Origin: Streptomyces sp. NBC_01717
GTDB lineage: Bacteria; Actinomycetota; Actinomycetes; Streptomycetales; Streptomycetaceae
DNA length: 64,000 nucleotides
Assembly (NCBI RefSeq): GCF_036248255.1
Contig: NZ_CP109178.1
Coordinates: 7,445,001 to 7,509,000 of the forward strand
Direction of reading: 5' to 3'
How positions within the stretch are numbered: the stretch's first letter is position 1; every line of letters begins with the position of its first letter. Below are positions 53,016 to 62,790 of the stretch, in pieces. The notes under the pieces were generated by a model, which saw nothing but the letters and a program-made list of their open reading frames with translations, searched no databases and was not told where the DNA came from. Both the position numbers and the translations under genes were made by a program.

Positions 53016-54298
53016 TGCACCGGCCGATGGACGAGCCCGTCGACGCAGCGATGCCGTCGGGCACGCGACCACACCCCAGCGAGACGGTGAGCCACTGGCC
53101 CACCGCGCTGCCGCCCGTCGGGGACATCCCCGATCCCGCCCGCGTCGACCCCGCGGTCCTCGGCGCCCTGCTGGACCGGCACGGCTGGCGTCGCCGCGGC
53201 GGGTCGGCCGGACGGTACAGCCGATGGACCCCGCCGGGAACCGTGGCACCCTCCGGCGGCGGTACGAGTCTGCTGGTACCCGACACCACGGCCTTCCCCG
53301 ACAGCGAGGACCTCCTCGCCGAGGCACTCACCGCGCTCGCCCGAAGCGCCGCACCCTCGGCCCGTGACGTTCTGGTCTCCCTCGCCGTGCCCAGCGACGA
53401 GGTCCGCTGGTGGCGCGATGTCCCCGACGGTGCGCTCGGGGCGGCGGGCGCCGCCGGAGCGGCCAGCTGGAGCGGCGCCGAACAGCTGCGTGCCGCGGCC
53501 CGGCAGATCCTTCTCGCCGGGGCGCTCGCCGTGCGGGGGCGCACCGGCTTCCACGGCGCACGCCACCGCCGCAGGGCCCTCGCCTCGCTCGAAGGCATCC
53601 TCGTCGGACCTGCGCCGGGTGGCCGCGATCTCACCGCGTATCTCCCCGTCGAACCGGGCCGCGCCGTCTCCGTACGGCTCTACCACGCCCTGCACGCGAC
53701 CCGCGAGGCCATCGACTTCCAGCGCGCCACCGGGGGCATGGAGGCCTTCGACGGCGCTGTCGAAGCCGGTGTCAGCCGGGAGCTGACCCAGGCCGTCATC
53801 GCCCTGGTCCGCGGCTCGGAGGGGACGAGGATCTCCCTCGCCTGGGCGCCCGCCGCGGGCACCCCCGAAGGCTGCCCGGCCCGCCCCGAACCGGTCGAGT
53901 TCTCACCCGGCGACCTGCCTGCCCTGCGGCTGGCCGGTGCCCGCTACATCGAGGACGAACCCGCCGTCAACGTACAAATCACGGGGGCCGTTGTCCGGAT
54001 GCGCCGCTCGGGACCGCGCGGCGCCGGAATCGTACGGCTGCGGGTCCTGGCGGGCGCCGAGGTCCCGCACGTACGGCTGGAGCTCGACGAGGAGGCGTAC
54101 CGGATCGCCGGTCACGCCCATCTCGTCGGGCTGCCGATCCGGGTGGAGGGGCGGCTGGAGAGCCGGGACGGCTTCCGGCGGCTGACGCGGGCCTCGCAGG
54201 TGGTACCCGTACAGGTCGACGAGGCGGAACGGGACCGGCTGATGAAATCGCTCCAGGAGAACCTCGACTTCTTCGAGGAGGCCTGCACGGGCGAATAG
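53015..54298 (+). CDS. Conserved-looking protein of unknown function, coupled to the DUF4365 gene
   Basis: A 427-residue protein with no recognised catalytic domain. The middle (about residues 110-310) is mixed alpha/beta with [52 protein letters not shown]. The C-terminal ~110 residues ([31 protein letters not shown]...[28 protein letters not shown]) look beta-rich and OB-fold-like. The ATG overlaps the DUF4365 stop, and GGAGGGAGA lies six bases upstream. A functional pairing with the nuclease-like protein is inferred from coupling alone. Confidence 0.75.
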   Translation: MHRPMDEPVDAAMPSGTRPHPSETVSHWPTALPPVGDIPDPARVDPAVLGALLDRHGWRRRGGSAGRYSRWTPPGTVAPSGGGTSLLVPDTTAFPDSEDLLAEALTALARSAAPSARDVLVSLAVPSDEVRWWRDVPDGALGAAGAAGAASWSGAEQLRAAARQILLAGALAVRGRTGFHGARHRRRALASLEGILVGPAPGGRDLTAYLPVEPGRAVSVRLYHALHATREAIDFQRATGGMEAFDGAVEAGVSRELTQAVIALVRGSEGTRISLAWAPAAGTPEGCPARPEPVEFSPGDLPALRLAGARYIEDEPAVNVQITGAVVRMRRSGPRGAGIVRLRVLAGAEVPHVRLELDEEAYRIAGHAHLVGLPIRVEGRLESRDGFRRLTRASQVVPVQVDEAERDRLMKSLQENLDFFEEACTGE

Positions 54299-54426
54299 GC
54301 GCACCGTGCCGGGCGGGCGGGCGGCCGGAGCGAACCCTTTCGCTAAGGGGGCCATCGGCTCGGTACGATTCGTCTTGCGTGCGCAGTGGAACAGGGCGCG
54401 CACCCCCCTTCAGTCAGGAGAGACCG

Positions 54427-56403
54427 GTGTCAGACGTCCGTGTGATCATCCAACGCGATTCCGAGCGGGAAGAGCGCGTGGTGACGACGGGCACTACGGC
54501 TGCCGAGCTCTTCCCCGGCGAGCGCACCGTCGTCGCCGCCCGGGTCGCCGGTGAGCTGAAGGACCTCGCGTACGTCGTCGCCGACGGCGAGGTCGTCGAG
54601 CCCGTCGAGATCTCCTCGGAGGACGGCCTGAACATCCTCCGGCACTCCACCGCGCACGTCATGGCGCAGGCCGTGCAGGAGCTCTTCCCCGAGGCCAAGC
54701 TCGGCATCGGCCCGCCGGTCAAGGACGGCTTCTACTACGACTTCGACGTCGAGAAGCCGTTCACGCCCGAGGACCTCAAGGCCATCGAGAAGAAGATGCA
54801 GGAGATCCAGAAGCGGGGACAGCGGTTCTCCCGCCGGGTCGTCACCGACGAGGCCGCCCGCGAGGAGCTGGCCGACGAGCCGTACAAGCTGGAGCTCATC
54901 GGCATCAAGGGTGCCGCCTCCACGGACGACGGCGCCGATGTCGAGGTGGGCGGCGGCGAGCTGACCATCTACGACAACCTGGACGCCAAGACCGGTGACC
55001 TGTGCTGGAAGGACCTCTGCCGTGGTCCGCACCTGCCGACCACCCGGAACATCCCGGCGTTCAAGCTGATGCGGAACGCCGCGGCGTACTGGCGGGGCAG
55101 CGAGAAGAACCCGATGCTCCAGCGCATCTACGGCACCGCCTGGCCCACCAAGGACGAGCTCAAGGCGCATCTGGAGTTCCTGGAGGAGGCCGCCAAGCGC
55201 GACCACCGCAAGCTCGGCAACGAGCTGGACCTGTTCTCCTTCCCCGACGAGATCGGCCCCGGCCTCGCCGTCTTCCACCCCAAGGGCGGCATCGTCCGCC
55301 GGGCCATGGAGGACTACTCGCGCAAGCGGCACGAGGAGGAGGGCTACGAGTTCGTCTACTCGCCGCACGCCACCAAGGGCAAGCTCTTCGAGAAGTCCGG
55401 CCACCTGGACTGGTACGCCGAAGGCATGTACCCGCCCATGCAGCTCGACGACGGGGTGGACTACTACCTCAAGCCGATGAACTGCCCCATGCACAACCTG
55501 ATCTTCGACGCGCGCGGCCGCTCCTACCGTGAACTGCCGCTGCGTCTCTTCGAGTTCGGCACGGTGTACCGCTACGAGAAGTCGGGTGTGGTGCACGGCC
55601 TGACCCGCTCGCGTGGTTTCACGCAGGACGACGCGCACATCTACTGCACCAAGGAGCAGATGGCGGAGGAGCTCGACAAGACGCTCACCTTCGTCCTGAA
55701 CCTGCTGCGCGACTACGGTCTGACCGACTTCTACCTGGAGCTCTCCACCAAGGATCCGGAGAAGTTCGTCGGCTCGGACGAGATCTGGGACGAGGCCACC
55801 GAGACGCTGCGCCAGGTGGCCGAGAAGCAGGGCCTGCCCCTGGTTCCCGACCCGGGCGGCGCCGCGTTCTACGGCCCGAAGATCTCGGTCCAGTGCAAGG
55901 ACGCCATCGGCCGCACCTGGCAGATGTCGACCGTGCAGCTCGACTTCAACCTGCCGGAGCGCTTCGACCTGGAGTACACCGGCCCGGACGGGACCAAGCA
56001 GCGCCCGGTCATGATCCACCGCGCCCTGTTCGGCTCCATCGAGCGGTTCTTCGCCGTGCTGCTCGAGCACTACGCGGGTGCGTTCCCGGTGTGGCTGGCC
56101 CCGGTGCAGGCGGTCGGCATCCCGATCGGCGACGCGCACATCCCGTACCTCCAGGAGTTCGCGGCGGCGGCCAGGAAGAAGGGGCTGCGGGTCGAGGTGG
56201 ACGCCTCGTCCGACCGCATGCAGAAGAAGATCCGCAACCAGCAGAAGGCCAAGGTGCCCTTCATGATCATCGCGGGTGACGAGGACATGGCCAACGGCGC
56301 CGTCTCCTTCCGCTACCGCGACGGATCGCAGGAGAACGGCATCCTGGTCGACGAGGCCATCGCCAAGATCCAGAAGGCCGTCGAGGACCGCGTCCAGGTC
56401 TGA
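54427..56403 (+). CDS. thrS: Threonyl-tRNA synthetase
   Basis: A 658-residue class II synthetase that charges tRNA-Thr. It has the TGS domain (about residues 1-65), the editing domain with the HxxxH-type motif [11 protein letters not shown] (about 76-86), the catalytic core with motif 2 FRYEKSG-like [29 protein letters not shown] and motif 3 [16 protein letters not shown], and the C-terminal anticodon-binding domain. The zinc ligands include Cys in MNCPMHN. GTG at 54427 has AGGAG seven bases upstream. I saw no T-box leader. A 12-bp terminator follows. Confidence 0.97.
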   Translation: MSDVRVIIQRDSEREERVVTTGTTAAELFPGERTVVAARVAGELKDLAYVVADGEVVEPVEISSEDGLNILRHSTAHVMAQAVQELFPEAKLGIGPPVKDGFYYDFDVEKPFTPEDLKAIEKKMQEIQKRGQRFSRRVVTDEAAREELADEPYKLELIGIKGAASTDDGADVEVGGGELTIYDNLDAKTGDLCWKDLCRGPHLPTTRNIPAFKLMRNAAAYWRGSEKNPMLQRIYGTAWPTKDELKAHLEFLEEAAKRDHRKLGNELDLFSFPDEIGPGLAVFHPKGGIVRRAMEDYSRKRHEEEGYEFVYSPHATKGKLFEKSGHLDWYAEGMYPPMQLDDGVDYYLKPMNCPMHNLIFDARGRSYRELPLRLFEFGTVYRYEKSGVVHGLTRSRGFTQDDAHIYCTKEQMAEELDKTLTFVLNLLRDYGLTDFYLELSTKDPEKFVGSDEIWDEATETLRQVAEKQGLPLVPDPGGAAFYGPKISVQCKDAIGRTWQMSTVQLDFNLPERFDLEYTGPDGTKQRPVMIHRALFGSIERFFAVLLEHYAGAFPVWLAPVQAVGIPIGDAHIPYLQEFAAAARKKGLRVEVDASSDRMQKKIRNQQKAKVPFMIIAGDEDMANGAVSFRYRDGSQENGILVDEAIAKIQKAVEDRVQV

Positions 56404-56418
56404 CCGCCGGGAGACTCG

Positions 56419-56457
56419 AGGGGCCCACGCAGCGCTAGCCGCTCCGCGTGGGCCCCT
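56419..56457. terminator. 12-bp hairpin between thrS and the channel gene
   Basis: AGGGGCCCACGC (56419-56430) pairs perfectly with GCGTGGGCCCCT (56446-56457) around a 15-base loop. The stop codon of the convergent channel gene (56435-56437) falls inside the loop. Confidence 0.8.
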
Positions 56458-57112
56458 TCTCGTCCTCCCGGGTGAACACCTGCACCAGCCATGACGAGAA
56501 CGAACCCGTCACTGCCCCCAGCAGCGCCAGACCGCAGACCATCAGCCCCGCCGCGACGGTCCGGCCGCCCGCCGTGACCGGGACCGTGTCGCCGTACCCC
56601 ACTGTCGTGAGCGTTTCGCACGCCCACCACACCGCGTCGCCGAATGTACGGATCGTGGCGCCCGGAGCATCGTGCTCCTGGTGGTACACGGCCAGCGCGG
56701 CCGAGAAGCCGAGCAGCAGTGCGGTGAGTCCGGCGTAGGTGATCACCCGGGCATACAGACTCAGTCGTGGCTGCTCCCTTCGCCGCTGGACCGCCGTGTA
56801 GAGCCGGATCACACGCAACGGCCGCAGCAGCGGGAGCACCAGCACCACCGTGTCCAGCCAGTGGGTGCGCAGGAACCGCAGGCCCTGGCCGCTGAGCCGG
56901 ATCCGTACGACGAAGTCCACCGCGAAGAGCAGCCAGGTGAACCAGACCAGGGCCAGGGAGAGGTTGCGCCAGGGCTCGGCGTCGTGGGGGGCGAGGACCC
57001 GGCCCGCGTACCCGAGCAGGAAGACCAGCGAGGCGACGAAGAGCGGTACTTCCGTGCGCTGCTCCCAGCGGCTGAACCGCAGAGGGGTGGAGTCCGTGGG
57101 CTGGGCGCTCAT
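56435..57112 (-). CDS. Potassium channel (Kch-like, six-helix type)
   Basis: A 225-residue ion channel subunit. About four N-terminal helices include an Arg-containing segment (RPLRVIRLYTAVQRRR) like a reduced S4 voltage sensor, then a pore module with the selectivity filter TVGYGD (in WACETLTTVGYGDTVPVT) and the last helix GLMVCGLALLGAVTGSFSSWLV. It should assemble as a tetramer in the membrane. No cytoplasmic RCK or cNMP domain is attached. The ATG at 57112 begins the conserved part; the longer frame upstream covers the HIT gene on the other strand. Confidence 0.92.
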   Translation of the reverse strand: MSAQPTDSTPLRFSRWEQRTEVPLFVASLVFLLGYAGRVLAPHDAEPWRNLSLALVWFTWLLFAVDFVVRIRLSGQGLRFLRTHWLDTVVLVLPLLRPLRVIRLYTAVQRRREQPRLSLYARVITYAGLTALLLGFSAALAVYHQEHDAPGATIRTFGDAVWWACETLTTVGYGDTVPVTAGGRTVAAGLMVCGLALLGAVTGSFSSWLVQVFTREDEKGPTRSG

Positions 57113-57178
57113 CGCCTCAGCATCGCCGTCCGCCGACCTGTGCGGCCCCGGCGACACGCGCGGCGGGAGTGAAGCAAT

Positions 57179-57739
57179 ATGCTGATCGGCATGACGACTG
57201 AGCCGGAGCAGCAGATCGGAGTGGGAACGCCCGACGCGTTCCAGCGCCTGTGGACGCCTCACCGGATGGCGTACATCCAGGGTGAGAACAAGCCGACCGG
57301 CCCGGAGGCCGGCGACGGCTGTCCGTTCTGTGCGATCCCGGCGAAGTCGGACGAGGACGGACTCGTCGTGGCGCGCGGCGAGAAGGTCTATGCCGTGCTC
57401 AACCTGTATCCGTACAACGGCGGCCACCTCATGGTGGTGCCGTACCGGCATGTCGCCGACTACACGGAGCTGGACGGTCCGGAGACGCTTGAGCTGGCCG
57501 ACTTCACCAAGCGCGCCATGTCGGCGCTGCGGACGGCCTCGGGGGCGCACGGCTTCAACATCGGGATGAACCAGGGAGCGGTGGCGGGCGCGGGCATCGC
57601 TGCCCATCTGCATCAGCACCTGGTACCGCGCTGGGGTGGCGACACGAACTTCATGCCGGTGGTGGGTCATACGAAGGTGCTGCCGCAGCTGCTGGCCGAC
57701 ACCCGGAAGATGCTGGCCGACGCCTGGCCCGCGGCCTGA
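57179..57739 (+). CDS. HIT-family (histidine triad) hydrolase
   Basis: A 186-residue HIT protein. The histidine triad appears as AAHLHQHLVPRW, with substrate-binding NLYPYNGGHLMVVPYRH and a Cys-x-x-Cys in CPFCAI that may hold zinc. It resembles Ap4A phosphorylases/hydrolases of Actinobacteria, whose substrates are dinucleoside polyphosphates; that specific role is inferred. The ATG at 57179 follows a GGGAG; the ATG at 57191 is an alternative. A 13-bp terminator ends the gene. Confidence 0.9.
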   Translation: MLIGMTTEPEQQIGVGTPDAFQRLWTPHRMAYIQGENKPTGPEAGDGCPFCAIPAKSDEDGLVVARGEKVYAVLNLYPYNGGHLMVVPYRHVADYTELDGPETLELADFTKRAMSALRTASGAHGFNIGMNQGAVAGAGIAAHLHQHLVPRWGGDTNFMPVVGHTKVLPQLLADTRKMLADAWPAA

Positions 57740-57754
57740 GTCGAGCGGTACGAA

Positions 57755-57790
57755 TGTGGGGCGCCCCCGAGTGGTCCGGGGCGCCCCACA
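57755..57790. terminator. 13-bp bidirectional terminator
   Basis: TGTGGGGCGCCCC (57755-57767) pairs perfectly with GGGGCGCCCCACA (57778-57790) between the convergent HIT gene and the large membrane-protein gene. Confidence 0.85.
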
Positions 57791-57808
57791 CGCGTATCGA
57801 CTGCGTCG

Positions 57809-59479
57809 CTATGCGTCGTACACGTCGGCCTTCTTCGGCATCGGATCCTGCACGAATCCGCTGAGAATCATGGAGCGGTTGTCGAAGCGCTCCGTGTTGA
57901 CGCCGTTCTCGTCGAGGACGCGGAGCGCCGCGCTGTGCACGGCCCGCAGGACGGGGGTGGCGGCGCGGATCGCGTCGTCCGCCATGAAGCGGTGGCGCCA
58001 CGGCTTCTCGGCCCAGGCGTGGCGCAGGCCGAACGGCTCCGGGAGGGTGATCTTGCCGCCCAGGTGGTCGAGCAGCGGCGGGTACCAGGTGAAGGGGGCA
58101 CGCAGGGCCAGGCGGACGACCTCCTTGGACTCCACCAGCGGGAGCATCACCTTGCGGGTCTCCCAGAACCTGACCGTCTTGTTGACCGTCTTCTCCTTGG
58201 CTTTCGGCTTGCTCGTGAAGAGCGAGTGGACGGGGCCCAGGGCGTGCCCGGTGACCTCGATCCGCAGCGTTTCGTGGAGCACCGTGACAGTGATCATCAT
58301 GGTGATCACCAGCTGGCCGTCCCAGAGGGTGAACTGGACGCCCAGGTAGTGCCGGTCGCCGCTGCCGAACTGCTGGTGGTTGCAGATCCGCTGTATCTCG
58401 TGCGGCTTGATCTGGAAGGTGGCGACGTCCTCGCCGGCCGGGCGGGTGACCTCGTCGGCGTTCTCGCCGACGGGCGAGACGATCCAGTGCGTGACCGACG
58501 GCTTGGGGAAGCCGCCGGTGTGCAGCGGGCCGCGTTCCAGCATCTTGAGCTGGTCGTGGATGACGCGAATGAGGTCCCAGCTGCGGAACTGGTGGAATTC
58601 CTTGCCGGGATCCTTGGAGACGAGCTCCTCGGCGAGCTGCCAGCTGCCCCAGCGGGTTCCCATGCCGAGGATGCCCTTGGGGCCGGCGTAGAAGACGGAG
58701 TTGGACTGCTGCTCGGCCGCCAGCTTCTCCAGGCCCTGGCGGAGCGCCTCGCGGGAGGTCTCGTTCGGATTCTTCGGTACGGCCTCGGGGATCTTGGCGA
58801 TGACACCGCCGCCGGAGAGCAGCCCTTCCCAGCGGGCGCGCATGTCCTTGGCCGACGTCTCGGCGATCCGTTTGGCGATCAGCCAGCCGATGACGGGGGC
58901 GACGATCATCGCGCGCAGGTACAGCGCGAGGAGTCCGGTGACCGGCAGTTTGATCAGGAAGAACAGGGCCGCGATGCCGATCACGGGGAGCAGGGCGATA
59001 CCGAGGGCGCTGAGTGCCTTGTCCTTGGTGGCGCCCAGGCCGTCGCGGAGGCGGAACGCAAGCACCCACAGGAGCAGTCCGGGCAGGAAGAGGAAGCCGA
59101 ACACCACGGTGACCAGGGTCAGTTTGGTGTCCCGGGCCTTGCGGAGCCGGGTCGCGGACAGGCAGTGCTCGACGACGGTCTGCGGGTCGGTGCCGAAGGA
59201 CTGGATGAGGGCCTTGCGGGCGCCGCCCAGCATGCGTTCCTGCACGGCGCGGGAGAAGGCCTCGCCGAGGTTGGGGGCGAAGTATTTGCTCTTGAAGAGC
59301 TTGGAGCGACCCTCGTCGATCTTGGACTTGTGCCACTCGCTGTCGGCCTTGAGGATGTCTTCCACCGGGCTGTCGCGGTACGCGGCGGAGGCCAGGGCGT
59401 TCGTCGCCACCGCCTGTCCGGCCGCACCCTGGAGCGGGACCTGCGCTCCGGGAGAGAAATCGAATCCGTCGTTGGCCAC
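57809..59479 (-). CDS. Large protein with two central TM helices, unknown function
   Basis: A 556-residue protein. An N-terminal soluble part (about residues 1-120, DSEWHKSKIDEGRSKLFKSKYFAPNLGEAFSRAVQERM) precedes hydrophobic segments VVFGFLFLPGLLLWVLAF and ALGIALLPVIGIAALFFLIKLPVTGLLALYLRAMIVAPVIGWLI (about 130-215). The long C-terminal part is mixed alpha/beta and cytoplasmic-looking (HYLGVQFTLWDGQLVITMMITVTVLHETLRIEVTGHAL). I recognise no family. I use the GTG at 59479, with GGGGG five bases upstream; a GTG at 59491 is equally possible. Confidence 0.75.
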   Translation of the reverse strand: MANDGFDFSPGAQVPLQGAAGQAVATNALASAAYRDSPVEDILKADSEWHKSKIDEGRSKLFKSKYFAPNLGEAFSRAVQERMLGGARKALIQSFGTDPQTVVEHCLSATRLRKARDTKLTLVTVVFGFLFLPGLLLWVLAFRLRDGLGATKDKALSALGIALLPVIGIAALFFLIKLPVTGLLALYLRAMIVAPVIGWLIAKRIAETSAKDMRARWEGLLSGGGVIAKIPEAVPKNPNETSREALRQGLEKLAAEQQSNSVFYAGPKGILGMGTRWGSWQLAEELVSKDPGKEFHQFRSWDLIRVIHDQLKMLERGPLHTGGFPKPSVTHWIVSPVGENADEVTRPAGEDVATFQIKPHEIQRICNHQQFGSGDRHYLGVQFTLWDGQLVITMMITVTVLHETLRIEVTGHALGPVHSLFTSKPKAKEKTVNKTVRFWETRKVMLPLVESKEVVRLALRAPFTWYPPLLDHLGGKITLPEPFGLRHAWAEKPWRHRFMADDAIRAATPVLRAVHSAALRVLDENGVNTERFDNRSMILSGFVQDPMPKKADVYDA

Positions 59480-59582
59480 TGTCGCCCCCACTTGCCACCA
59501 AGGATCTGCTCCTGCGGCCTTCCCAACTGCCGCGCCCGGCACACCTTCTGAGCTGGGATCACAGCGTATCGTCCGGATCAAT

Positions 59583-59618
59583 GCGCTGCCCGTCCTTGTG
59601 GACAAGGACGGGCAGCGC
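59583..59618 (-). terminator. Terminator downstream of the EF-G-like gene
   Basis: GCGCTGCCCGTCCTTGT (59583-59599) pairs perfectly with 59602-59618; the innermost pairs must open to give a usable loop. It lies seven bases after the stop of the EF-G-like gene on the minus strand. Confidence 0.8.
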
Positions 59619-59624
59619 TGTCAA

Positions 59625-61850
59625 CTATGTGCCGTTTGGGGCGTTTTCCTGCTCTTCGCGGATGCGGTCCGCGAGCTGCGGGGGCATCGCCTCGTGCCGG
59701 GCGTACGACCGGTCGAACCGGCCGGTACCGTGTGACAGCGAGCGCAGGTCGACCGCGTACCGGCCGATCTCCACCTCCGGCACTTCGGCCCGTACGAGGG
59801 TGCGTCCCGGCCCCGACTGCTCGGTGCCGACCACCCGCCCGCGCCGCCCCGACAGATCGCTCATCACCGGCCCCACGTAGTCGTCGGGGATCAGGACCTG
59901 GACCTCGGAGACGGGTTCGAGGAGCTGGATACGGGCGTCCGCGGCCGCCTCCCGCAGCGCCAGTGCGCCTGCCGCCTGGAACGCGGCGTCGGACGAGTCC
60001 ACGGAGTGCGCCTTCCCGTCCCGCAGGGTGATCCGGACGTCGACCAGGGGATGGCCGGCCGCCACTCCGCGGGCTGCCTGGGCGCGTACCCCCTTCTCCA
60101 CGGACGGGATGAACTGGCGCGGTACCGCGCCGCCGACCACCTTGTCGACGAATTCGATGCCCGAACCGGGGGGCAGCGGCTCCACGTCGATCTCGCAGAT
60201 GGCGTACTGGCCGTGGCCGCCGGACTGCTTGACGTGCCGGCCGCGGCCGGTCGACGGGCCGGCGAACGTCTCGCGCAGGGGCACCCGGTGCGGTACGGCG
60301 TCGACCTGGACCCCGTACCGGGTGCGCAGCCGGTCCAGGGCCACGTCCTGATGGGCTTCGCCGAGGCACCACAGGACCACCTGATGCGTGTCCTGGTTCT
60401 GTTCGAGGCGCATGGTCGGGTCCTCGGCGACGAGCCGTGCGAGACCTTGGGAGAGCTTGTCGTCGTCCGCCTTGCTGTGTGCCTCGATGGCGAGGGGCAG
60501 CAGTGGATCGGGCATGGTCCAGGGCTCCATCAGCAGCGGATCCTCCGGGGCCGAGAGGGTGTCCCCGGTCTCGGCGCTGCCCAGTTTGGCGACGCAGGCC
60601 AGATCTCCGGCGATGCAGCTGGTCAGGGCGCGCTGCTGCTTGCCGAAGGGGGCGGTGAGCGCGCCGACCCGGACCTCCGCGTCGTGGAAGGGACGGGGTT
60701 CGTGGCCGGGATCGGTGAGGCCGTGGCCGAGGACATGGACGGTTTCGTCGGGGCGCAGGGTGCCGGAGAAGACGCGGACGAGTGAGACGCGTCCGACATA
60801 CGGGTCGGAGGCCGTCTTGACCACCTCGGCGACCAGTGGTCCTTGGGGATCGCAGGCCGGGGCGGGGCGCAGGGCGCCCTGCGGGGTGGTGACGGCGGGC
60901 AGCGGGCGCTCCAGCGGGGTCGGGAAGCCGCCCGTGATCAGGTCGAGGAGTTCGACGGTGCCGATGCCCTGGCGGGCGCCGTCGGTGGCCGGTGCCGCGG
61001 TGAGGACGGGGTGGAAGGTGCCGCGGGCGACGGCGCGCTCAAGGTCGTCGATGAGGGTCTTGATGTCGATGTCCTCGCCGCCGAGGTAGCGGTCCATCAG
61101 GGTCTCGTCCTCGCTCTCGGCGATGATCCCTTCGATCAGCCGGCTGCGGGCGTCCTGGAGCGGTGTCTGCTGGTCGTCGGCGGGCGGGGTCGCCTTCCGC
61201 TCGCCGCTGGAGTAGTCGAAGATCCGCTGCGAGAGGAGTCCGGTGAGTCCGGTCAGCGGGGCGTGCCCGTCCGGGCCCTCGGCGCCCAGCACCGGAAGAT
61301 AGAGCGGCAGCACGGCATCGGGGTCGTCGCCGCCGAAGATCTCTCCGCAGACCCGGGTCATCCCGTCGAAGGAGGTGCGCGCGGTGTCGAGGTGGGTGAC
61401 GACGATCGCGCGCGGCATGCCGACGGCGGCGCACTCCTCCCATACGGCGCGTGTGGTGCCCACCACTGCGTCGGCCTCCTGGGCCGCGGAGACAACGAAG
61501 AGGGCCGCGTCCGCTGCCCGCAGACCGGCCCTGAGTTCCCCGACGAAGTCGGCGTATCCGGGGGTGTCCAACAGATTGATCTTGCACCCGCCCCATTCGA
61601 CGGGGACCACGGAGAGCTGTACTGAGCGTTGCTGGCGGTGTTCGATCTCGTCGTAGTCGGAGATCGTCCCGCCGTCTTCGACCCGGCCGGCCCGGTTGAC
61701 CGCTCCGGCGGTCTGTGCGAGGGCTTCGACGAGGGTGGTCTTGCCTGAGCCGCTGTGGCCGACCAGCACCACATTCCGTATGGAGGAGGGCCGGTCGGCC
61801 GTTGCTGCTCTGCCGGCGGCCCCGGTGTGTGCGTGTGCCTTGTCGCCCAT
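59625..61850 (-). CDS. EF-G2-like translational GTPase
   Basis: A 741-residue protein with the five-domain EF-G layout. P-loop GHSGSGKT is at residues 31-38, G3 is LLDTPGYADF, and domain IV includes the TGRGRHVKQSGGHGQYAICEIDVEPLP block. The usual G4 motif NKxD reads THLD, so guanine recognition is altered, as in other EF-G2 paralogues of Actinobacteria that do not replace EF-G in translocation. Its role may be in ribosome recycling or stress; this is inference. The ATG at 61850 has GGGAGG upstream; the longer frame has no similarity. Confidence 0.9.
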   Translation of the reverse strand: MGDKAHAHTGAAGRAATADRPSSIRNVVLVGHSGSGKTTLVEALAQTAGAVNRAGRVEDGGTISDYDEIEHRQQRSVQLSVVPVEWGGCKINLLDTPGYADFVGELRAGLRAADAALFVVSAAQEADAVVGTTRAVWEECAAVGMPRAIVVTHLDTARTSFDGMTRVCGEIFGGDDPDAVLPLYLPVLGAEGPDGHAPLTGLTGLLSQRIFDYSSGERKATPPADDQQTPLQDARSRLIEGIIAESEDETLMDRYLGGEDIDIKTLIDDLERAVARGTFHPVLTAAPATDGARQGIGTVELLDLITGGFPTPLERPLPAVTTPQGALRPAPACDPQGPLVAEVVKTASDPYVGRVSLVRVFSGTLRPDETVHVLGHGLTDPGHEPRPFHDAEVRVGALTAPFGKQQRALTSCIAGDLACVAKLGSAETGDTLSAPEDPLLMEPWTMPDPLLPLAIEAHSKADDDKLSQGLARLVAEDPTMRLEQNQDTHQVVLWCLGEAHQDVALDRLRTRYGVQVDAVPHRVPLRETFAGPSTGRGRHVKQSGGHGQYAICEIDVEPLPPGSGIEFVDKVVGGAVPRQFIPSVEKGVRAQAARGVAAGHPLVDVRITLRDGKAHSVDSSDAAFQAAGALALREAAADARIQLLEPVSEVQVLIPDDYVGPVMSDLSGRRGRVVGTEQSGPGRTLVRAEVPEVEIGRYAVDLRSLSHGTGRFDRSYARHEAMPPQLADRIREEQENAPNGT

Positions 61851-62118
61851 GATGTGCCTCCCGGTGGAGTGCGCTGTGCGGGGAGCTTGCCTGGCGCGTT
61901 GAGGGGAGATGAGGGGCGCGGGCACTGGGGAGCCGCCGCGGCGGCTTCGGCGACGCCCGCGGTAATTCGAGCTTTCCACTCCGGTCGGCTTGCGTCCATA
62001 CGTCGTACGCCGACGCACCTGGACGGGTGCCCGGAGGTTGGACCCCTGCACGGGTGACTACGATGGGCCAGCCGGTGGCCGAAGGGGCCGCACGGCCCAC
62101 CGACCCCTCGGGAAGGCC

Positions 62119-62790
62119 ATGCTGAACAAGTACGCGCGTGCATTTTTTACGCGTGTCCTCACACCGTTCGCCGCACTGCTGCTCCGTCTCGGCGTGAGCC
62201 CTGACGCGGTCACGCTCATCGGTACGGCCGGAGTGATGGCAGGTGCGCTGGTCTTCTTCCCCATGGGCGAGTTCTTCTGGGGCACGATCGTCATCACGAT
62301 CTTCGTCTTCTCCGACCTCGTAGACGGGAACATGGCCCGGCAGGCCGGTATCTCCAGCCGCTGGGGCGCGTTCCTGGACTCGACGCTGGACCGGGTCGCC
62401 GACGGGGCGATCTTCGGCGGGTTCGCGCTCTGGTACGCGGGCAACGGCGACGACAACGTGCTGTGCGCGGTGGCGATCTTCTGCCTGGCCAGCGGCCAGG
62501 TGGTCTCGTACACGAAGGCCCGCGGCGAATCGATCGGCCTGCCGGTCGCGGTCAACGGTCTGGTCGAGCGTGCCGAGCGGCTGGTGATCTCGCTGGTGGC
62601 GGCCGGGCTGGCCGGGCTCCACAAGTTCGGTGTGCCGGGGATCGACATCCTGCTGCCGATCGCGCTGTGGATCGTCGCCATCGGCAGTCTGGTGACGCTC
62701 GTGCAGCGGGTGGTGACCGTGCGCCGCGAGTCCGCGGAGGCCGACGCGGCCGCCGCGGCGGCGGACCGGGGGAGCGAGGCCGCCCAGTGA
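62119..62790 (+). CDS. pgsA: Phosphatidylinositol phosphate synthase (CDP-alcohol phosphatidyltransferase)
   Basis: A 223-residue membrane enzyme with about six helices. The CDP-alcohol phosphotransferase motif is complete: DLVDGNMARQAGISSRWGAFLDSTLD, i.e. D-G-x2-A-R-x8-G-x3-D-x3-D. In Actinobacteria with PIM lipids it joins inositol-phosphate to CDP-diacylglycerol. The context fixes the role: the next two genes encode a PIM acyltransferase and the PimA mannosyltransferase. Its TGA overlaps the GTG of the next gene. GGGAAGG lies close before the ATG. Confidence 0.94.
   Translation: MLNKYARAFFTRVLTPFAALLLRLGVSPDAVTLIGTAGVMAGALVFFPMGEFFWGTIVITIFVFSDLVDGNMARQAGISSRWGAFLDSTLDRVADGAIFGGFALWYAGNGDDNVLCAVAIFCLASGQVVSYTKARGESIGLPVAVNGLVERAERLVISLVAAGLAGLHKFGVPGIDILLPIALWIVAIGSLVTLVQRVVTVRRESAEADAAAAAADRGSEAAQ

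Noticed and set aside
54299..54426. T-box leader before thrS
   Set aside because: The gap is only 128 bases and lacks the conserved T-box sequence and an antiterminator.
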